DNA of 64,000 bases from Rhodobacter sp. (GCA_030065095.1 JASJDP010000028.1:62001-126000); one strand, 5' to 3'; positions 27,699-38,068 are shown, numbered from the stretch's first letter. Numbers and translations are program-made. Notes: a model not told the origin generated them from the sequence alone.

Positions 27699-28340
27699 TC
27701 ATCCTGTGCGGAGCAATCCCGCGATGGCGCCCGGCAACTCTGCCGGGCGCGAACAAAGGCGATCTGCATCCGCAAGCTCGCCCCGGGCGCCGTAACCCCA
27801 TTCAACGCCGATCGCCCGCATGCCGGCGCTGCCGGCCGCCGCAATGTCGAATGCCCTGTCGCCGATCATGACCGCCTTTGCGGGATCGATAGCGCGTTGA
27901 CCGAGCGCATGGTGCAGAAGCTCTCGCTTATCGTTGCGGGTGCCGTCCAGTTCCGGTCCGAACTCTGCCTCCAGATAGGGCGCCAACCCGAAATGCGCAG
28001 TGATCCGGCGGGCGTAGACATGCGGCTTGGCGGTGGCGAGGTACATGCGATGCCCTGCAGCCTGAATCGCGGCCAGAACCTCGGGGATGCCGTCATAGAC
28101 CTGCGCGTCGAACAGCCCCTCGGCGGCATATCGGGCGCGATAGATTGACAACGCGGCAGCCGGATCGGGTGCGCCCAGCGTAGCGAAACTTTCGATCAGC
28201 GGCGGCCCGATCACCCAACCGAGTGTTTGCGGGTCGGGCGCAGGCACACCCAGTTCGTGCAGCGCGTGGATCACGCAAGCGGCGATGCCGGGTTTCGGGT
28301 CAACCAGCGTGCCGTCGAGATCGAGGAACACCGCGGTCAT
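27699..28340 (-). CDS. HAD-superfamily hydrolase, phosphoglycolate phosphatase-like
   Basis: 213 residues. The HAD motif I DLDGTLVDPKPG is at the N-terminus (nucleophile Asp about 7), a Thr-type motif II is at LATAKPHVYARR, and motif IV is GDRAFDIAAAG. It resembles the Gph group but could be another small phosphatase. The ATG overlaps the stop of the 28337-28663 gene (ATGA), and dapD lies just upstream, forming a minus-strand run of three genes. Confidence 0.87.
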   Translation of the reverse strand: MTAVFLDLDGTLVDPKPGIAACVIHALHELGVPAPDPQTLGWVIGPPLIESFATLGAPDPAAALSIYRARYAAEGLFDAQVYDGIPEVLAAIQAAGHRMYLATAKPHVYARRITAHFGLAPYLEAEFGPELDGTRNDKRELLHHALGQRAIDPAKAVMIGDRAFDIAAAGSAGMRAIGVEWGYGARGELADADRLCSRPAELPGAIAGLLRTG

Positions 28341-28663
28341 TTTTCGTCGAAGAACGGCGTTACCTGCGCCACGATCACCGCATTCTCGGCCAGCGCCCGG
28401 TCCATCAGTCCGCGTTCGTCCTCGCTAATGTCGTGGCCTTCCGCCAGCCGTTCTTCCAGCGTTCCGTAGCCCGACACATCGAGTGGCGCCATATCCGCCT
28501 GTTTCAGGATTGCCACCGTCTCGCGCACTGCTTCGGCCTCGTCGACGCCCGAGGCATAGGCCATCAGCGCCGCCCCCGTCGCACCGTCGGGCAGCCCGTC
28601 GCCCGCCTTGCGCCCGACCTCGACGAGGAGAGTGTAGACCTGCTGCGGCTTGCGGCCGGTCAT
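28337..28663 (-). CDS. Conserved hypothetical protein downstream of dapD
   Basis: 108 residues, acidic, helix-rich, no cysteine, signal peptide or membrane segment. Starts MTGRKPQQVYTLLVEVGRKAGDGLPDGATG at 28663. It sits between dapD and the HAD gene, overlapping the latter, which suggests one transcript. No recognised domain; role unknown. Confidence 0.7.
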   Translation of the reverse strand: MTGRKPQQVYTLLVEVGRKAGDGLPDGATGAALMAYASGVDEAEAVRETVAILKQADMAPLDVSGYGTLEERLAEGHDISEDERGLMDRALAENAVIVAQVTPFFDEK

Positions 28664-28702
28664 GGCTTGTCACAAACGAAATTTCGCCGAAATTTCGTGC
28701 CC

Positions 28703-29530
28703 TCAGTCGCGAAGAAGTTCATTGATTCCCGTCTTCGAGCGCGTCTTTTCGTCCACACGCTTTACGATCACCGCACAATAAAGGTTCACACCGCCCTTGG
28801 ACGGCATCGATCCCGCAACCACGACCGAATAGGGCGGCACTTCGCCATACATTACCTCGCCGGTGTCCCGGTCGACGATCTTGGTGGACTGGCCGATGAA
28901 CACGCCCATGCCGAGGACCGAGCCCTCGCGCACGATGCAGCCTTCGACAACCTCGGACCGGGCGCCGATGAAGCAGTTGTCTTCGATGATCGTCGGGCCC
29001 GCCTGCATCGGTTCCAGCACGCCGCCGATGCCGACGCCGCCGGAAAGGTGTACGTTCTTGCCGATTTGCGCGCAGCTGCCCACGGTGGCCCAGGTATCGA
29101 CCATCGTGCCCTCGTCGACATAGGCGCCGAGGTTGACGAAGGACGGCATCAGCACCACGCCGGGGGCGATATAGGCGGACTTGCGCACGACGCAGTTCGG
29201 CACCGCTCGGAAGCCTGCGGCGCGCCATTGGTTGTCGCCCCAGTCCCTCCACTTGCTGTCGACCTTGTCCCACCAGGATCCGCCCTGCGCGCTGCCGCCC
29301 TGCAGTTCCATGTCCTTCAGCCGAAAGCCCAGAAGCACCGCCTTCTTGGCCCACTGATTGACATGCCAGGTGCCGTCATCCAGCCGCTCGGCCACCCGCA
29401 GCCCGCCGCCGTCGAGCGCATCCAAGGTATCCTCGATGGCCTCGCGGGTCTCTCCGGTCGTGGCCGGAGTGATCTGGTCGCGGGCGTCCCAGGCGGCTTC
29501 GATGGCGGTCTCTAGCTGGGCGTTTGACAT
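28703..29530 (-). CDS. dapD: 2,3,4,5-tetrahydropyridine-2,6-dicarboxylate N-succinyltransferase
   Basis: Succinylates tetrahydrodipicolinate in the lysine/diaminopimelate pathway, feeding DapE. It is 275 residues, ATG at 29530. The left-handed parallel beta-helix of hexapeptide repeats is evident ([53 protein letters not shown]). The N-terminal [20 protein letters not shown] is typical. It starts six bases away from a divergent LOG-type gene's non-coding leader. Confidence 0.95.
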   Translation of the reverse strand: MSNAQLETAIEAAWDARDQITPATTGETREAIEDTLDALDGGGLRVAERLDDGTWHVNQWAKKAVLLGFRLKDMELQGGSAQGGSWWDKVDSKWRDWGDNQWRAAGFRAVPNCVVRKSAYIAPGVVLMPSFVNLGAYVDEGTMVDTWATVGSCAQIGKNVHLSGGVGIGGVLEPMQAGPTIIEDNCFIGARSEVVEGCIVREGSVLGMGVFIGQSTKIVDRDTGEVMYGEVPPYSVVVAGSMPSKGGVNLYCAVIVKRVDEKTRSKTGINELLRD

Positions 29531-29616
29531 GCGGGCCTCATATCGAGTCTGGTCTCGGTTGCGCCGTGGCTATAGAGGCTGAGGAACAGGGGCGCAATGC
29601 GATGCGGGAGGCGAAG

Positions 29617-30435
29617 ATGGCGGATGGGCGGGTACGGCGGTTTCCCGATGCGCATCAGGATGTCGAGACGGCCGACAGCACGCCGGACACGGCGCAGACG
29701 CGGTCCCCGGCGTATCGCCTGGCTTATGACGATCCGGAGTTTTTGTGCCGGGACGAACTGCGCCCTGTGCGGCTGCAGCTCGAATTGCTGAAGCCGGAGT
29801 TGTTGCTGTCGGAATACGGCATCACCTCGACGATCGTGCTGTTCGGCGGCGCGCGGATCCCCGAGGCGGCACGGAAGGACAGCGCGCGTACCGAAACGCT
29901 GGCGGAACTGAGCAGGTATTACGAGGAGGCGCGGCGGTTTGCGCGTCTTGTGACCGAACGCAGCCTTACCTCCGGCGGTCATGACGACATCATCGTCACC
30001 GGTGGCGGCCCCGGCGTCATGGAGGCCGGCAACCGGGGCGCGGCGGAAGCGGGCGGCGTGTCGATCGGGCTGAACATCGTTCTTCCGCACGAACAGGCGC
30101 CGAACGACTACGTCACGCCCGATCTCTGCTTCAACTTTCACTATTTCGGCATACGCAAGATGCACTTCCTGCTGCGCGCCCGGGCGGTCTGCATCTTTCC
30201 GGGCGGGTTCGGAACATTGGACGAGTTGTTCGAGGCGCTTACGCTGATCCAGACCAATCGGATGGAACCGGTGCCGTTCCTACTGTTCGGCGAGGAATTC
30301 TGGCGCCGGATCATCAATTGGGATGCGCTCGCCGAGGCGGGAACCATCTCGGCAAGCGATTTGCGGCTCTTTCGGTTCGTCGAGACCGCCGAAGAGGCGG
30401 TCACGGCGATCGATGCGTGGCGCCCGGATAACTAG
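29617..30435 (+). CDS. LOG family protein (cytokinin phosphoribohydrolase-like)
   Basis: 272 residues from the ATG at 29617, chosen because GGGAGG stands six bases before it; an ATG at 29602 is a possible alternative. LOG hallmarks: GGGPGVMEAGNRGA and PGGFGTLDELFEALTLIQT. Enzymes of this fold cleave nucleotide 5'-monophosphates; many bacterial members are annotated as lysine decarboxylases, which is considered wrong. The extra 60-70-residue N-terminal part is a feature of longer LOG proteins. It converges with and overlaps the next minus-strand gene by four bases. Confidence 0.88.
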   Translation: MADGRVRRFPDAHQDVETADSTPDTAQTRSPAYRLAYDDPEFLCRDELRPVRLQLELLKPELLLSEYGITSTIVLFGGARIPEAARKDSARTETLAELSRYYEEARRFARLVTERSLTSGGHDDIIVTGGGPGVMEAGNRGAAEAGGVSIGLNIVLPHEQAPNDYVTPDLCFNFHYFGIRKMHFLLRARAVCIFPGGFGTLDELFEALTLIQTNRMEPVPFLLFGEEFWRRIINWDALAEAGTISASDLRLFRFVETAEEAVTAIDAWRPDN

Positions 30436-31163
30436 CGATAGACCTTTTGCACCAATTTTGCATAGCGGGTCCGGCGCTTTGTGTCGGCGTCGACTATTTC
30501 CTGCACACGCACTTTGGGATCGAAGCCTTCGTCTTTGGCGTAAGCCTCGGAATCCGTGATATCCAGGGCGCGCAGCCGCTTGACAATGTCGTTCCCGAGA
30601 ATGTCATGAAAAAATGTGACATGACGCATGACCGGGTTCAGCTCCTCCAGGCAGCGCGCGATCTCGATTACATCGAAGGTCACGCATTGCGGATAGGACA
30701 AGATCACAGCCTGTTCGACGCTTCCGCCGACGGGAACTGCCATGAGATCGCGGTGAATGACCCAAGCGACAACCAGAAACTTGATCACGTCACGCGGGAA
30801 TTGACGGAAGATCTTTGCCAACGGAACCGGCACGGAAAACAGCGGGAAGGCCTTGAATAGGGCCTCGGTGAGTTCCTTCTCGTTGCGCAGCTCTGCGGCC
30901 TTCAACAACAGGCGGGCCTTTTTGCGAGCACCTGCCGGATCGGCAGTGCCATCGGGATTCAGAGCGATGATCGCCAGATTGGGACCCACAGTGAAATATC
31001 TCGGCGGCGCCGGATGCAGCCGCCTCAGAGCGCAATCCCAATTGAAGACGTGGCGCGGTCCAAGCCCCAGCCGAGGCGAGCCGCCGAGTCTGAGCTTCAG
31101 GTAATCCGGATGGCGCCATGCTGATTTTGTCGTGAAAGTCGTTCTGCCGAGTTTGAAATCCAC
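30432..31163 (-). CDS. Protein of unknown function
   Basis: 243 residues. The GTG at 31163 is preferred (GGGAGG six bases upstream); a TTG at 31181 gives six more residues. The product starts MDFKLGRTTFTTKSAWRHP. There are two Cys, hydrophobic patches without a clear membrane helix (RDVIKFLVVAWVIHRDLMAVP), and a basic C-terminus (DTKRRTRYAKLVQKVYR). The codon use is slightly less GC-rich than neighbours. No family recognised; it stands alone between two oppositely oriented or separate units. Confidence 0.6.
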   Translation of the reverse strand: MDFKLGRTTFTTKSAWRHPDYLKLRLGGSPRLGLGPRHVFNWDCALRRLHPAPPRYFTVGPNLAIIALNPDGTADPAGARKKARLLLKAAELRNEKELTEALFKAFPLFSVPVPLAKIFRQFPRDVIKFLVVAWVIHRDLMAVPVGGSVEQAVILSYPQCVTFDVIEIARCLEELNPVMRHVTFFHDILGNDIVKRLRALDITDSEAYAKDEGFDPKVRVQEIVDADTKRRTRYAKLVQKVYR

Positions 31164-31227
31164 CTTTGCCTCCCTTCCCAAGCGGAAAGAGGCTATCGGC
31201 CTTCGACCAGCGCCGCTGTGAGCTGGA

Positions 31228-32412
31228 TCAAGTCAGTCCGGTGTGGGCAGCGATCTCAGCGCGCGATAGGCGCCCCCGCTCGGTCGCCGATTTGAGCTGT
31301 CCGCAGGCAGCCATGATGTCTTCGCCGCGGGGGGTACGGACCGGGCTGGCATAACCCGCCTTGTAGACGATATCGGCAAAAGCCTCGATCCGGTCCCAGT
31401 CGGACCGCTCGTAGGGCGCACCCGGCCATTCGTTGAACGGGATCAGATTGATCTTGGCCGGGATGCCCTGGATCAGCCTGACCAGACGCCGGGCGTCTGC
31501 GTCGCTGTCGTTGACACCTTTCAGCATCACGTATTCAAAGGTGATCCGTTCGGAATTCGACAGCCGGGGATAGTCGCGCAGGGCGTCCAGAAGCGTCGCG
31601 ATGTTCCACCGCTTGTTGATCGGCACCAGCCGGTCGCGGATTTCGTCGGTGGTCGCGTGAAACGACACGGCCAGCATACAGCCGATCTCCTGGGCGGTAC
31701 GCGCGATCTCTGGCACGACGCCGCTGGTCGACAGCGTGATCCGGCGGCGCGACAGCGAAATCCCCTCGCCATCCATTGCGATCTGCATCGCATCGCGCAC
31801 CGCTTCGAAATTGTAAAGCGGCTCGCCCATGCCCATCAGCACGATGTTCGAGATCAGCCGCGGGCGTTCTCCCATCCCCTCGCCCGGTTGCGGCCACTCG
31901 CCCAGATCGTCACGAGCCAGCATGATCTGGCCGACGATCTCGCCCGCGGTCAGGTTGCGCACCAGTTTCTGAGTACCGGTGTGGCAGAAGGAACAGGTCA
32001 GTGTGCAGCCGACCTGGGACGAAATGCAAAGCGTGCCGCGGTCGGTCTCTGGGATGTAGACGGTTTCAACCTCATGCCCGCCGGCTATGCGGACCAGGTA
32101 TTTTCGGGTGCCGTCGGCGGATATCTGGCGGTCGACGACCTCTGGCACGGCGATCTCGAAACGCGAATCCAGCATCGCGCGGTAATCCTTGGCGAGGTTG
32201 GTCATCGCAGCGAAGTCGCGCACGCCCTTGTGGTAGATCCATTGCCAGATCTGTCCCACCCGCATGCGCGCCTGTTTCTCCGGCGTACCCGCATCGATCA
32301 GCGCGGTGCCCAGCTGCGCGCGGGTCAGCCCGACGAGGTTTGGTCGCCCGCCCTCGGGCAGCTTGCGGGGGATCGTTCGCACGTCTTGCGTGATCGGGGC
32401 GTTGGCCGCCAT
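31228..32412 (-). CDS. rlmN: Dual-specificity 23S rRNA/tRNA (adenine-2-C) methyltransferase
   Basis: Radical-SAM methyltransferase of A2503 in 23S rRNA and A37 of some tRNAs, 394 residues from the ATG at 32412 ([13 protein letters not shown]). The radical SAM cysteine motif is in [20 protein letters not shown]. Other family signatures: [27 protein letters not shown] and [11 protein letters not shown]. The upstream extension of the frame is the tail of the neighbouring PAS protein gene read differently. Confidence 0.95.
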   Translation of the reverse strand: MAANAPITQDVRTIPRKLPEGGRPNLVGLTRAQLGTALIDAGTPEKQARMRVGQIWQWIYHKGVRDFAAMTNLAKDYRAMLDSRFEIAVPEVVDRQISADGTRKYLVRIAGGHEVETVYIPETDRGTLCISSQVGCTLTCSFCHTGTQKLVRNLTAGEIVGQIMLARDDLGEWPQPGEGMGERPRLISNIVLMGMGEPLYNFEAVRDAMQIAMDGEGISLSRRRITLSTSGVVPEIARTAQEIGCMLAVSFHATTDEIRDRLVPINKRWNIATLLDALRDYPRLSNSERITFEYVMLKGVNDSDADARRLVRLIQGIPAKINLIPFNEWPGAPYERSDWDRIEAFADIVYKAGYASPVRTPRGEDIMAACGQLKSATERGRLSRAEIAAHTGLT

Positions 32413-32489
32413 TCGGTATCTCCGGCTTTCGGGCTTTGCGCGTGATATAGGATTGCCACGGCGAAATAAACACTGCCTGCCGGCCCCGA

Positions 32490-34040
32490 TCAGGCGCCGA
32501 CCGAAGACAAAGCGCGTGGCCGCTGCAGCTTCGCAGGCGCGTTCGCCGGTAGGAAAGCGGCAAGTGTTGCGCCGCCCGGCAGGGGTACGAACCGGCAGGC
32601 CAGACTGCGGCCGTCGCAAAGCAACACCTCGGCTGTCCAGGTGGAGCGCTCGTCGATGGCAGAAGCGAAATCGCGCGCATCGCCCCAAACCGGCGTCGGG
32701 CTGCATCGCTCCTGCCAACGGCGGGTGGCGTCAAGGAACGTCTCGTCCGATGCGACGTCGGTGCGCGCGATATCCCAAAGCTCTGCATAGGATCGGTTTG
32801 CAAGGGTAAGGCGCCCTTCGGGCGAAAACACCGCGATGGCTTCGTCGAGCCCATCCAGCACCGCCTGCCTGATCTCCATCGTCTCTCTGAAGCGCCGGGT
32901 TTCGGTGATTTCGGCACTGATGTCCTCGAATAGAAACGCCAAGGCGCCGTCGGGATGCGGCCGGCCGGTCACCCGGATCATGCGTCCGTCGGGCATTGGC
33001 CAGGTCTCGGAGAACGTGCCATCGGCCGCGGCCCGCTCCAGGGTGTGCATATGGGACCGCCAGGATTTGTAGTTCTTGGGCTCGGGGATCATCCGGCGGT
33101 CGCGCAACCGGTCGAGCACCTGTGCGAGCGTTGGGTGAGCGATCAGAAATTCCGGCGAAAGCCCCAGCAAGTCCGTGAGTGCCGGGTTGAAGATGGTAAG
33201 CACGCGGCTACGGTCGAAAATCGCCAGACCGACGCTGAGATGCGCGAATGTCCGGGTGAGCGTCTGGACGAAATCGCGCAAATCGCGTTCGGCCGTCACG
33301 ATCCTGTCGGCTGGAAGCGCGGTGACTGTCACCTCGCGGTCACGACGGACGACATGGCAGTCGAACCAATGCGGGTAGGTTTCGCCGGGCAGCGTAACCG
33401 CAAGTCTTTGCGCGCCGCCGCTTTCGGCGGCCGCGACATCGAGCCCGATGAAGATACAGTCTTTGTCGGCTTTGGGTCCCGCCATGTCTCGCGCCAGCCG
33501 AAGATAGGTCTCGTTGGCCCAGGTGACGCATCCGTCCGTATCCTGGCGCCAAATCGGCACGGGGCAGGCATCCGCTGTCTGGCGGATCGCTTGCAGCGCA
33601 TCGGTGAGTGCCGACAGGCCGAAGGTTTCCGGCATCGCCAAGGACCCCTCCGTCAAGTCCTGCAGGGTAACGTTCAGCCTGCCGCCCCGGGACCTGAGTG
33701 TGAGTTTCGCATCCGACAGCGGCGACAGCAGGTGGACCGTGCCGTTCTCGCCACAGGCCGTCACGCGCCGGGCCAGGTCAGGGAACCGTTGCGAGAGGAA
33801 TGCCGCCAACCTGTCCATATCGTTGCCGAGCCCGGGGCAGAAATCCAGGAGCCGACGCGCGGACGCCGTGGCATCAACCAGGGTGTCACCCTCGAAGAGA
33901 AAGGCAACCTCGGGCGTGGTTATTGGCGCCGATGCTGTCCGGTTCCGGAATATGCGGGAGACCGCTAGAAGGGCGGCACTGGCGATCAGGAAACCCGACA
34001 GGACCAGAATGCCGACATATCCCAACGTCAGAAAATCCAT
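32490..34040 (-). CDS. Membrane-anchored PAS-domain protein without a kinase domain
   Basis: 516 residues starting at an ATG at 34040 ([17 protein letters not shown]). One N-terminal membrane helix (about 5-25) is followed by at least three PAS-like segments, with [43 protein letters not shown] and [21 protein letters not shown]. No histidine-kinase, GGDEF or EAL domain follows; the protein ends after a last PAS-type stretch. It lies directly downstream of regB on the same strand, so it could tune the redox kinase or respond to the same signal. Confidence 0.78.
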   Translation of the reverse strand: MDFLTLGYVGILVLSGFLIASAALLAVSRIFRNRTASAPITTPEVAFLFEGDTLVDATASARRLLDFCPGLGNDMDRLAAFLSQRFPDLARRVTACGENGTVHLLSPLSDAKLTLRSRGGRLNVTLQDLTEGSLAMPETFGLSALTDALQAIRQTADACPVPIWRQDTDGCVTWANETYLRLARDMAGPKADKDCIFIGLDVAAAESGGAQRLAVTLPGETYPHWFDCHVVRRDREVTVTALPADRIVTAERDLRDFVQTLTRTFAHLSVGLAIFDRSRVLTIFNPALTDLLGLSPEFLIAHPTLAQVLDRLRDRRMIPEPKNYKSWRSHMHTLERAAADGTFSETWPMPDGRMIRVTGRPHPDGALAFLFEDISAEITETRRFRETMEIRQAVLDGLDEAIAVFSPEGRLTLANRSYAELWDIARTDVASDETFLDATRRWQERCSPTPVWGDARDFASAIDERSTWTAEVLLCDGRSLACRFVPLPGGATLAAFLPANAPAKLQRPRALSSVGA

Positions 34041-34135
34041 TGCCGCACCCTGATAACTGCTTATCCCCACGAGCCTAGGAGCCTTGTGGTTAACGGTCCG
34101 TTAAGTTTTGCGGGAACGGCTTTTGCCGTCCGGGC

Positions 34136-35533
34136 TCAGACTTCGATCGGCTGGTTTTCGCCCAGGCCACGGCCTTGTGCCTCTTGCGCTGGGCTGATTG
34201 CATCGCGGGGCCAGACGACCTCGACGATGGCGCCCGACCTGGTGCCGGGCTTGCCGCGGCCCGCCGTCGGGTGCGAGCCGTTGTCAAAGGTCAGTTCGGC
34301 GCCGGACCTTTCCAACAATGTCTTTGCGATGAACAGGCCCAGCCCCATGCCTTCGTATTCCGGGCGGCGGGTGCGGTCGTCGGTCGCGCGCCGGGTGCGC
34401 ACGAAAGGATCGCCGATACGGCCGAGGAGGTATGGCGGGAAACCGCGGCCGTCGTCGATGATCCGAACGGCAATGGTCGCCTCCGTCCACATCGCCTCGA
34501 CCCAGACAGAGCTTTCGGCGAAATCCACCGCGTTCTGCACCAAGTTCCTCAGGCCGTGAATGATCTCGGGGCGGCGCTCGATCACCGGCTGTCCAGCCTT
34601 GGCGCCCTCGCTTGGACCAAGGTCGATCAGTACATCCTTGCCGCGGTCCGAATGCGGTTCTGCCGCCTCGCGGATCACCGTGCCCAGCGGGGCCTGGCGC
34701 AGGTGTAGATCATCCTTCCCGGCGCGGCCCATCGACCGCAGGATGTCGCGGCACCGGTCGGCCTGGTCGCGCAGCAGTTCGGCGTCTTCGCGCAGTTCGG
34801 GGCGGTCGGCAAGTTCCTCGATCATCTCGGCGCTGACCAGCTTGATGGTGGCCAGCGGCGTGCCGAGCTCATGGGCCGCCGCCGCCACCACACCGCCCAG
34901 ATCCGTCAGCTTCTGCTCGCGCGCCAGCGCCATCTGTGTGGCCAGCAAAGCCTCTGACATAGAGTGGATTTCCTGGGTGACGCGGCGCGCATAGATCGCT
35001 TCGAAGACGATACCGATGGTGATCGCCGCCCAGGACCCGAAGAGGAAAACATCAGGCATTCGCATGATGAAGCCCTGTGCTGTGCGCAGCGGAACGTGAA
35101 AAAACACCAAAACGGAAATCAAGCCGATGGCAACGGTGCCGAGAAGCAGCGTCGACCGAAGCTGCAGAGCGGTGGCCGAGATCGTGACCGGTGCAAGGAT
35201 CAGCAGGGCGAAGGGATTGTGCAGACCGCCGGTGAGGTAGAGCAGAAAGGCAAGCTGGCTGATGTCGAACAGCAGCATCAGAAAAACCTCGCCCTCGCTG
35301 AGGCGCTTGTTTTCCGGATAGACGAAGATCGCCACGAGATTGGCGATGATCGCGGCCCCGACAGCGACATAGCAGAGCCCAAGTTCAAGCTGCAGGTCGA
35401 AAAATCGCTGCGCGGCGGTAATGGCCGCCAACTGTCCGACGATCGCGATCCAGCGCAGGACGATCAGCGTTCTGAGCCGCACCCAGTTCGAGCGGGTTTC
35501 CTGCGTCATCAGGCCGGGGTTGGTATCGGCCAT
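34136..35533 (-). CDS. regB: Redox-sensing histidine kinase RegB (PrrB)
   Basis: Inner-membrane kinase of the global redox system controlling photosynthesis, respiration, and carbon, nitrogen and hydrogen metabolism. It is 465 residues from the ATG at 35533. Six membrane helices occupy about 20-180. The ubiquinone-binding motif TGGLHNPF is at 101-108, the phospho-His in AAAAHELGTPLA at 221 and the redox-active cysteine in DRCRDILRSMG at 261. The HATPase domain has DDGRGFPP and GMGLGLFIAKTL. It is transcribed away from senC-regA. Confidence 0.95.
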   Translation of the reverse strand: MADTNPGLMTQETRSNWVRLRTLIVLRWIAIVGQLAAITAAQRFFDLQLELGLCYVAVGAAIIANLVAIFVYPENKRLSEGEVFLMLLFDISQLAFLLYLTGGLHNPFALLILAPVTISATALQLRSTLLLGTVAIGLISVLVFFHVPLRTAQGFIMRMPDVFLFGSWAAITIGIVFEAIYARRVTQEIHSMSEALLATQMALAREQKLTDLGGVVAAAAHELGTPLATIKLVSAEMIEELADRPELREDAELLRDQADRCRDILRSMGRAGKDDLHLRQAPLGTVIREAAEPHSDRGKDVLIDLGPSEGAKAGQPVIERRPEIIHGLRNLVQNAVDFAESSVWVEAMWTEATIAVRIIDDGRGFPPYLLGRIGDPFVRTRRATDDRTRRPEYEGMGLGLFIAKTLLERSGAELTFDNGSHPTAGRGKPGTRSGAIVEVVWPRDAISPAQEAQGRGLGENQPIEV

Positions 35534-35629
35534 GGCTGTGCCTAGATCGTGAGTTGCATCATCGTGACGCCTTGTTAATCGTCGCGGGCACACGGATCAA
35601 TGCAGGCCGCCAGCAAGGGAAATCGCGCC

Positions 35630-36253
35630 ATGATCAAGGTCTACGCCGCCGCCGCCGCCGCCGCCGTCGCGGCGTTGCTTGCCGGGACCTGGTGGATGAC
35701 ATTGGGGCGGTCATCCGACGACGCGTTTTCCGCGTGTCGCAATTCAGCAATCGCGGGCGGTGCCGGATCGATCGGCGGGCCGTTCACGCTGGTCGACGGC
35801 ACGGGTCAGACAGTGACCGACGCGGATGTCTTTACCAAGCCGTCGCTGGTTTATTTCGGCTATACGTTCTGCCCCGACGTCTGCCCCCTGGACAACGTGC
35901 GCAACGCCGAGGCTATCGATCTGCTGGATGGCATGGGCTACGATGCGCAGCCGGTCTTCATTTCGATCGACCCGGAGCGCGACACGCCCGAGGTTGTTGA
36001 AGAGTTCGCGGGCTACATGCATGAAAAGATGATCGGCCTGACCGGGTCGCTCGACCAGGTCACGGCGGCGTCGAAGGCGTACAGGACCTATTTCCGCAAG
36101 CAGGACAGCGACGATCCGGATTACTATCTGGTCGACCATTCGACGTTTACCTATCTTGTCCTGCCCGGGACCGGCTTTGTCGAGTTCTTCAAACGCGGCG
36201 ACACGGCACCCGACATTGCCCGACGCACGGCCTGTTTTGTGGAAGCCTCCTGA
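35630..36253 (+). CDS. senC: SCO1/SenC/PrrC family copper-binding protein
   Basis: 207 residues, ATG at 35630. An Ala-rich N-terminal membrane anchor (about 4-22) is followed by a thioredoxin-like domain with FCPDVCPLDN (Cys81, Cys85) and DHSTFTYLVL with the copper-ligand His. Acts in cytochrome c oxidase assembly and in signal passage to RegB. The gene lies between regB and regA, as in Rhodobacter. Confidence 0.94.
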   Translation: MIKVYAAAAAAAVAALLAGTWWMTLGRSSDDAFSACRNSAIAGGAGSIGGPFTLVDGTGQTVTDADVFTKPSLVYFGYTFCPDVCPLDNVRNAEAIDLLDGMGYDAQPVFISIDPERDTPEVVEEFAGYMHEKMIGLTGSLDQVTAASKAYRTYFRKQDSDDPDYYLVDHSTFTYLVLPGTGFVEFFKRGDTAPDIARRTACFVEAS

Positions 36254-36326
36254 GACAATTTGACCCGGGCGCAGGCGCGGACTAAGGTCCGCGGAACAAA
36301 AGCAAAAGCTGCGGAAGGGACCGGCA

Positions 36327-36881
36327 ATGGCCGAGCGCGAACTGAACGAGATCGGTGAGGACCGGTCGCTTCTTTTGGTGGATGACGACGAGCCTTTCCT
36401 GCGGCGGCTGGCGCGCGCCATGGAAAAGCGCGGCTTCGAGCCCGAAATGGCCGGATCGGTGGCCGCAGGCAAGGCGATTGCGACGGCCCGACCGCCTGCC
36501 TTTGCCGTGGTCGATCTGCGACTTGAGGACGGCAACGGGTTGGACGTCGTGGAGGTTCTGCGCGAGCGCCGGCCGGATTGCCGGGTTGTGGTGCTGACCG
36601 GCTACGGGGCGATTGCGACAGCCGTGGCGGCGGTCAAGATCGGGGCGACGGACTATCTGTCGAAACCCGCGGACGCCAACGATGTGACGAACGCGCTCCT
36701 GGCCCGATCGGATGCCTTGCCGCCGCCGCCCGAGAACCCGATGTCTGCGGATCGGGTGCGGTGGGAACATATCCAGCGGGTCTATGAGCTTTGCGACAGG
36801 AACGTTTCCGAAACCGCACGGCGGCTGAACATGCACCGACGGACCTTGCAGCGGATCCTGGCGAAGCGGTCGCCGCGTTGA
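36327..36881 (+). CDS. regA: Redox response regulator RegA (PrrA)
   Basis: Two-domain regulator of 184 residues: a receiver with LLLVDDDEPFLRRL and phosphoacceptor Asp63 (VVDLRLEDGNGL), a proline-rich linker (DALPPPPENP), and a Fis-type HTH at the C-terminus (NVSETARRLNMHRRTLQRIL). Phosphorylated by RegB. In Rhodobacter it also represses or activates hydrogenase genes, which links it to the hup locus at the left end. Confidence 0.95.
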   Translation: MAERELNEIGEDRSLLLVDDDEPFLRRLARAMEKRGFEPEMAGSVAAGKAIATARPPAFAVVDLRLEDGNGLDVVEVLRERRPDCRVVVLTGYGAIATAVAAVKIGATDYLSKPADANDVTNALLARSDALPPPPENPMSADRVRWEHIQRVYELCDRNVSETARRLNMHRRTLQRILAKRSPR

Positions 36882-37225
36882 GCGGGGCGGTGCGTGCAAG
36901 CACGCACCATACGGCGGTTTTCCTGATGTTTCTTGTGGGTTGTGCGGAGCCAGAGACGGTTCCGCCGGCGCCCGGCGTGGTGCCGGATTCGGGCGGATTG
37001 CAGCCGGTGGGAAGCCCCTTGCGGATCGATTTCTGGCGCGCGGAGGCCGGCGTGATCGCAGCGGTGTCGCGGCTGACGGGAGCTCGACCCGACGACCGGC
37101 GGAGGGTGCCGGGATGCGGGGATGTGGTGGAATGGCCGGACGGGCTGCGGCTGGTTTTCGTCGGCGGCGACTTTCGCGGCTGGGCGTTTCAGGCACGCAC
37201 CGAGGGCGTGAATTGTGCGGTATGA
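36878..37225 (+). CDS. Small putative lipoprotein
   Basis: 115 residues. A TTG at 36878 overlaps the regA stop (TTGA); a GTG at 36893 is an alternative. The N-terminus ends in a lipobox, FLMFLVGCAEPE, consistent with lipid attachment at Cys. The mature part is proline-rich at first and has two further cysteines (VPGCGDVVEW, EGVNCAV). Probably in the same transcript as regA. Function unknown. Confidence 0.6.
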   Translation: MSGAVRASTHHTAVFLMFLVGCAEPETVPPAPGVVPDSGGLQPVGSPLRIDFWRAEAGVIAAVSRLTGARPDDRRRVPGCGDVVEWPDGLRLVFVGGDFRGWAFQARTEGVNCAV

Positions 37226-37474
37226 TCCGCGCCGGACTTCCATAGGATCCCTGAGGGGCCCCGGTACAACGGTGATTGGATACACGATGAATAAGAGACC
37301 CGTCCGAGCGCGGGAGGAGGGTGTTAGGTCAAAGCGGCGAGGCAACGGGGGTTTAAACCCGCTCCGGGCTTCGCCGAGGGATTGCCGGGGTCGGCCATGC
37401 CGATCGATTGCTGGCATCTGATCTTGCGCGGTCTGGGACGAGCGGGGGCTGCCCGACAGTGACGCCGGGTGGCG

Positions 37475-38068
37475 CTACATCTCGGCCAGGAGAGCGGCGT
37501 GTCTTGCGGTGTAGGCGGTGCGGACTGCGACGGGTTCGCGCAGGTGGAGCGTCAGGTCGTGGGTCAGCGCAGGATCGGGACGCCCGAAGAACCTGTTGGC
37601 CTCGGGCTCGGTAAAGCCGGCGAGCTGAGTGGCCTCGAGCCAGGCAGAGATCTTGTCGGCGCGCTTGATCTGTCGCTTGACGGTGGCCGGAAGCACGGCG
37701 GGCAGGCCGAAACGCAGGTGGACCGCAGCGGCAAGGCGCGCGTCGAGTTCCCCGTACCCCGGTCCGACAGCGGCCTTCACCGGGCTGATCATGTCGCCGA
37801 TGACGTATTCCGGCGCGTCGTGCAGCAGCGCGGCAAGGCGCCACTTGGGCGGCGCGGCGGGCTGCTGGCGGGTGAAGATCTGTTCGACCAGCAGGGAATG
37901 CTCGGCCACGGAATAGGGGTAATTGCCACGGGTCTGGCCGTTCCAGCGTGCGACGAAGGCAAGCCCGTGGGCAATGTCCTCGATCTCGATGTCCATCGGC
38001 GTGGGATCGAGCAGATCGAGGCGTCTGCCGGACAGCATGCGCTGCCAGGCGCGGGGGGGAGCGGCCAT
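37475..38068 (-). CDS. HD-domain phosphohydrolase, YfbR-like
   Basis: 197 residues from the ATG at 38068 (MAAPPRAWQRM). The HD metal site is clear: HSLLVEQIF and LLHDAPEYVIGDM with the HD pair, then DKISAWLEA. The group is related to 5'-deoxynucleotidases. It stands alone between regA's trailing gene and the small membrane ORF. Confidence 0.85.
   Translation of the reverse strand: MAAPPRAWQRMLSGRRLDLLDPTPMDIEIEDIAHGLAFVARWNGQTRGNYPYSVAEHSLLVEQIFTRQQPAAPPKWRLAALLHDAPEYVIGDMISPVKAAVGPGYGELDARLAAAVHLRFGLPAVLPATVKRQIKRADKISAWLEATQLAGFTEPEANRFFGRPDPALTHDLTLHLREPVAVRTAYTARHAALLAEM

Noticed and set aside
37226-37474. Possible RNA gene downstream of the regA lipoprotein
   Set aside because: GC-rich short repeats are present but no consistent stem structure or known RNA motif was seen.
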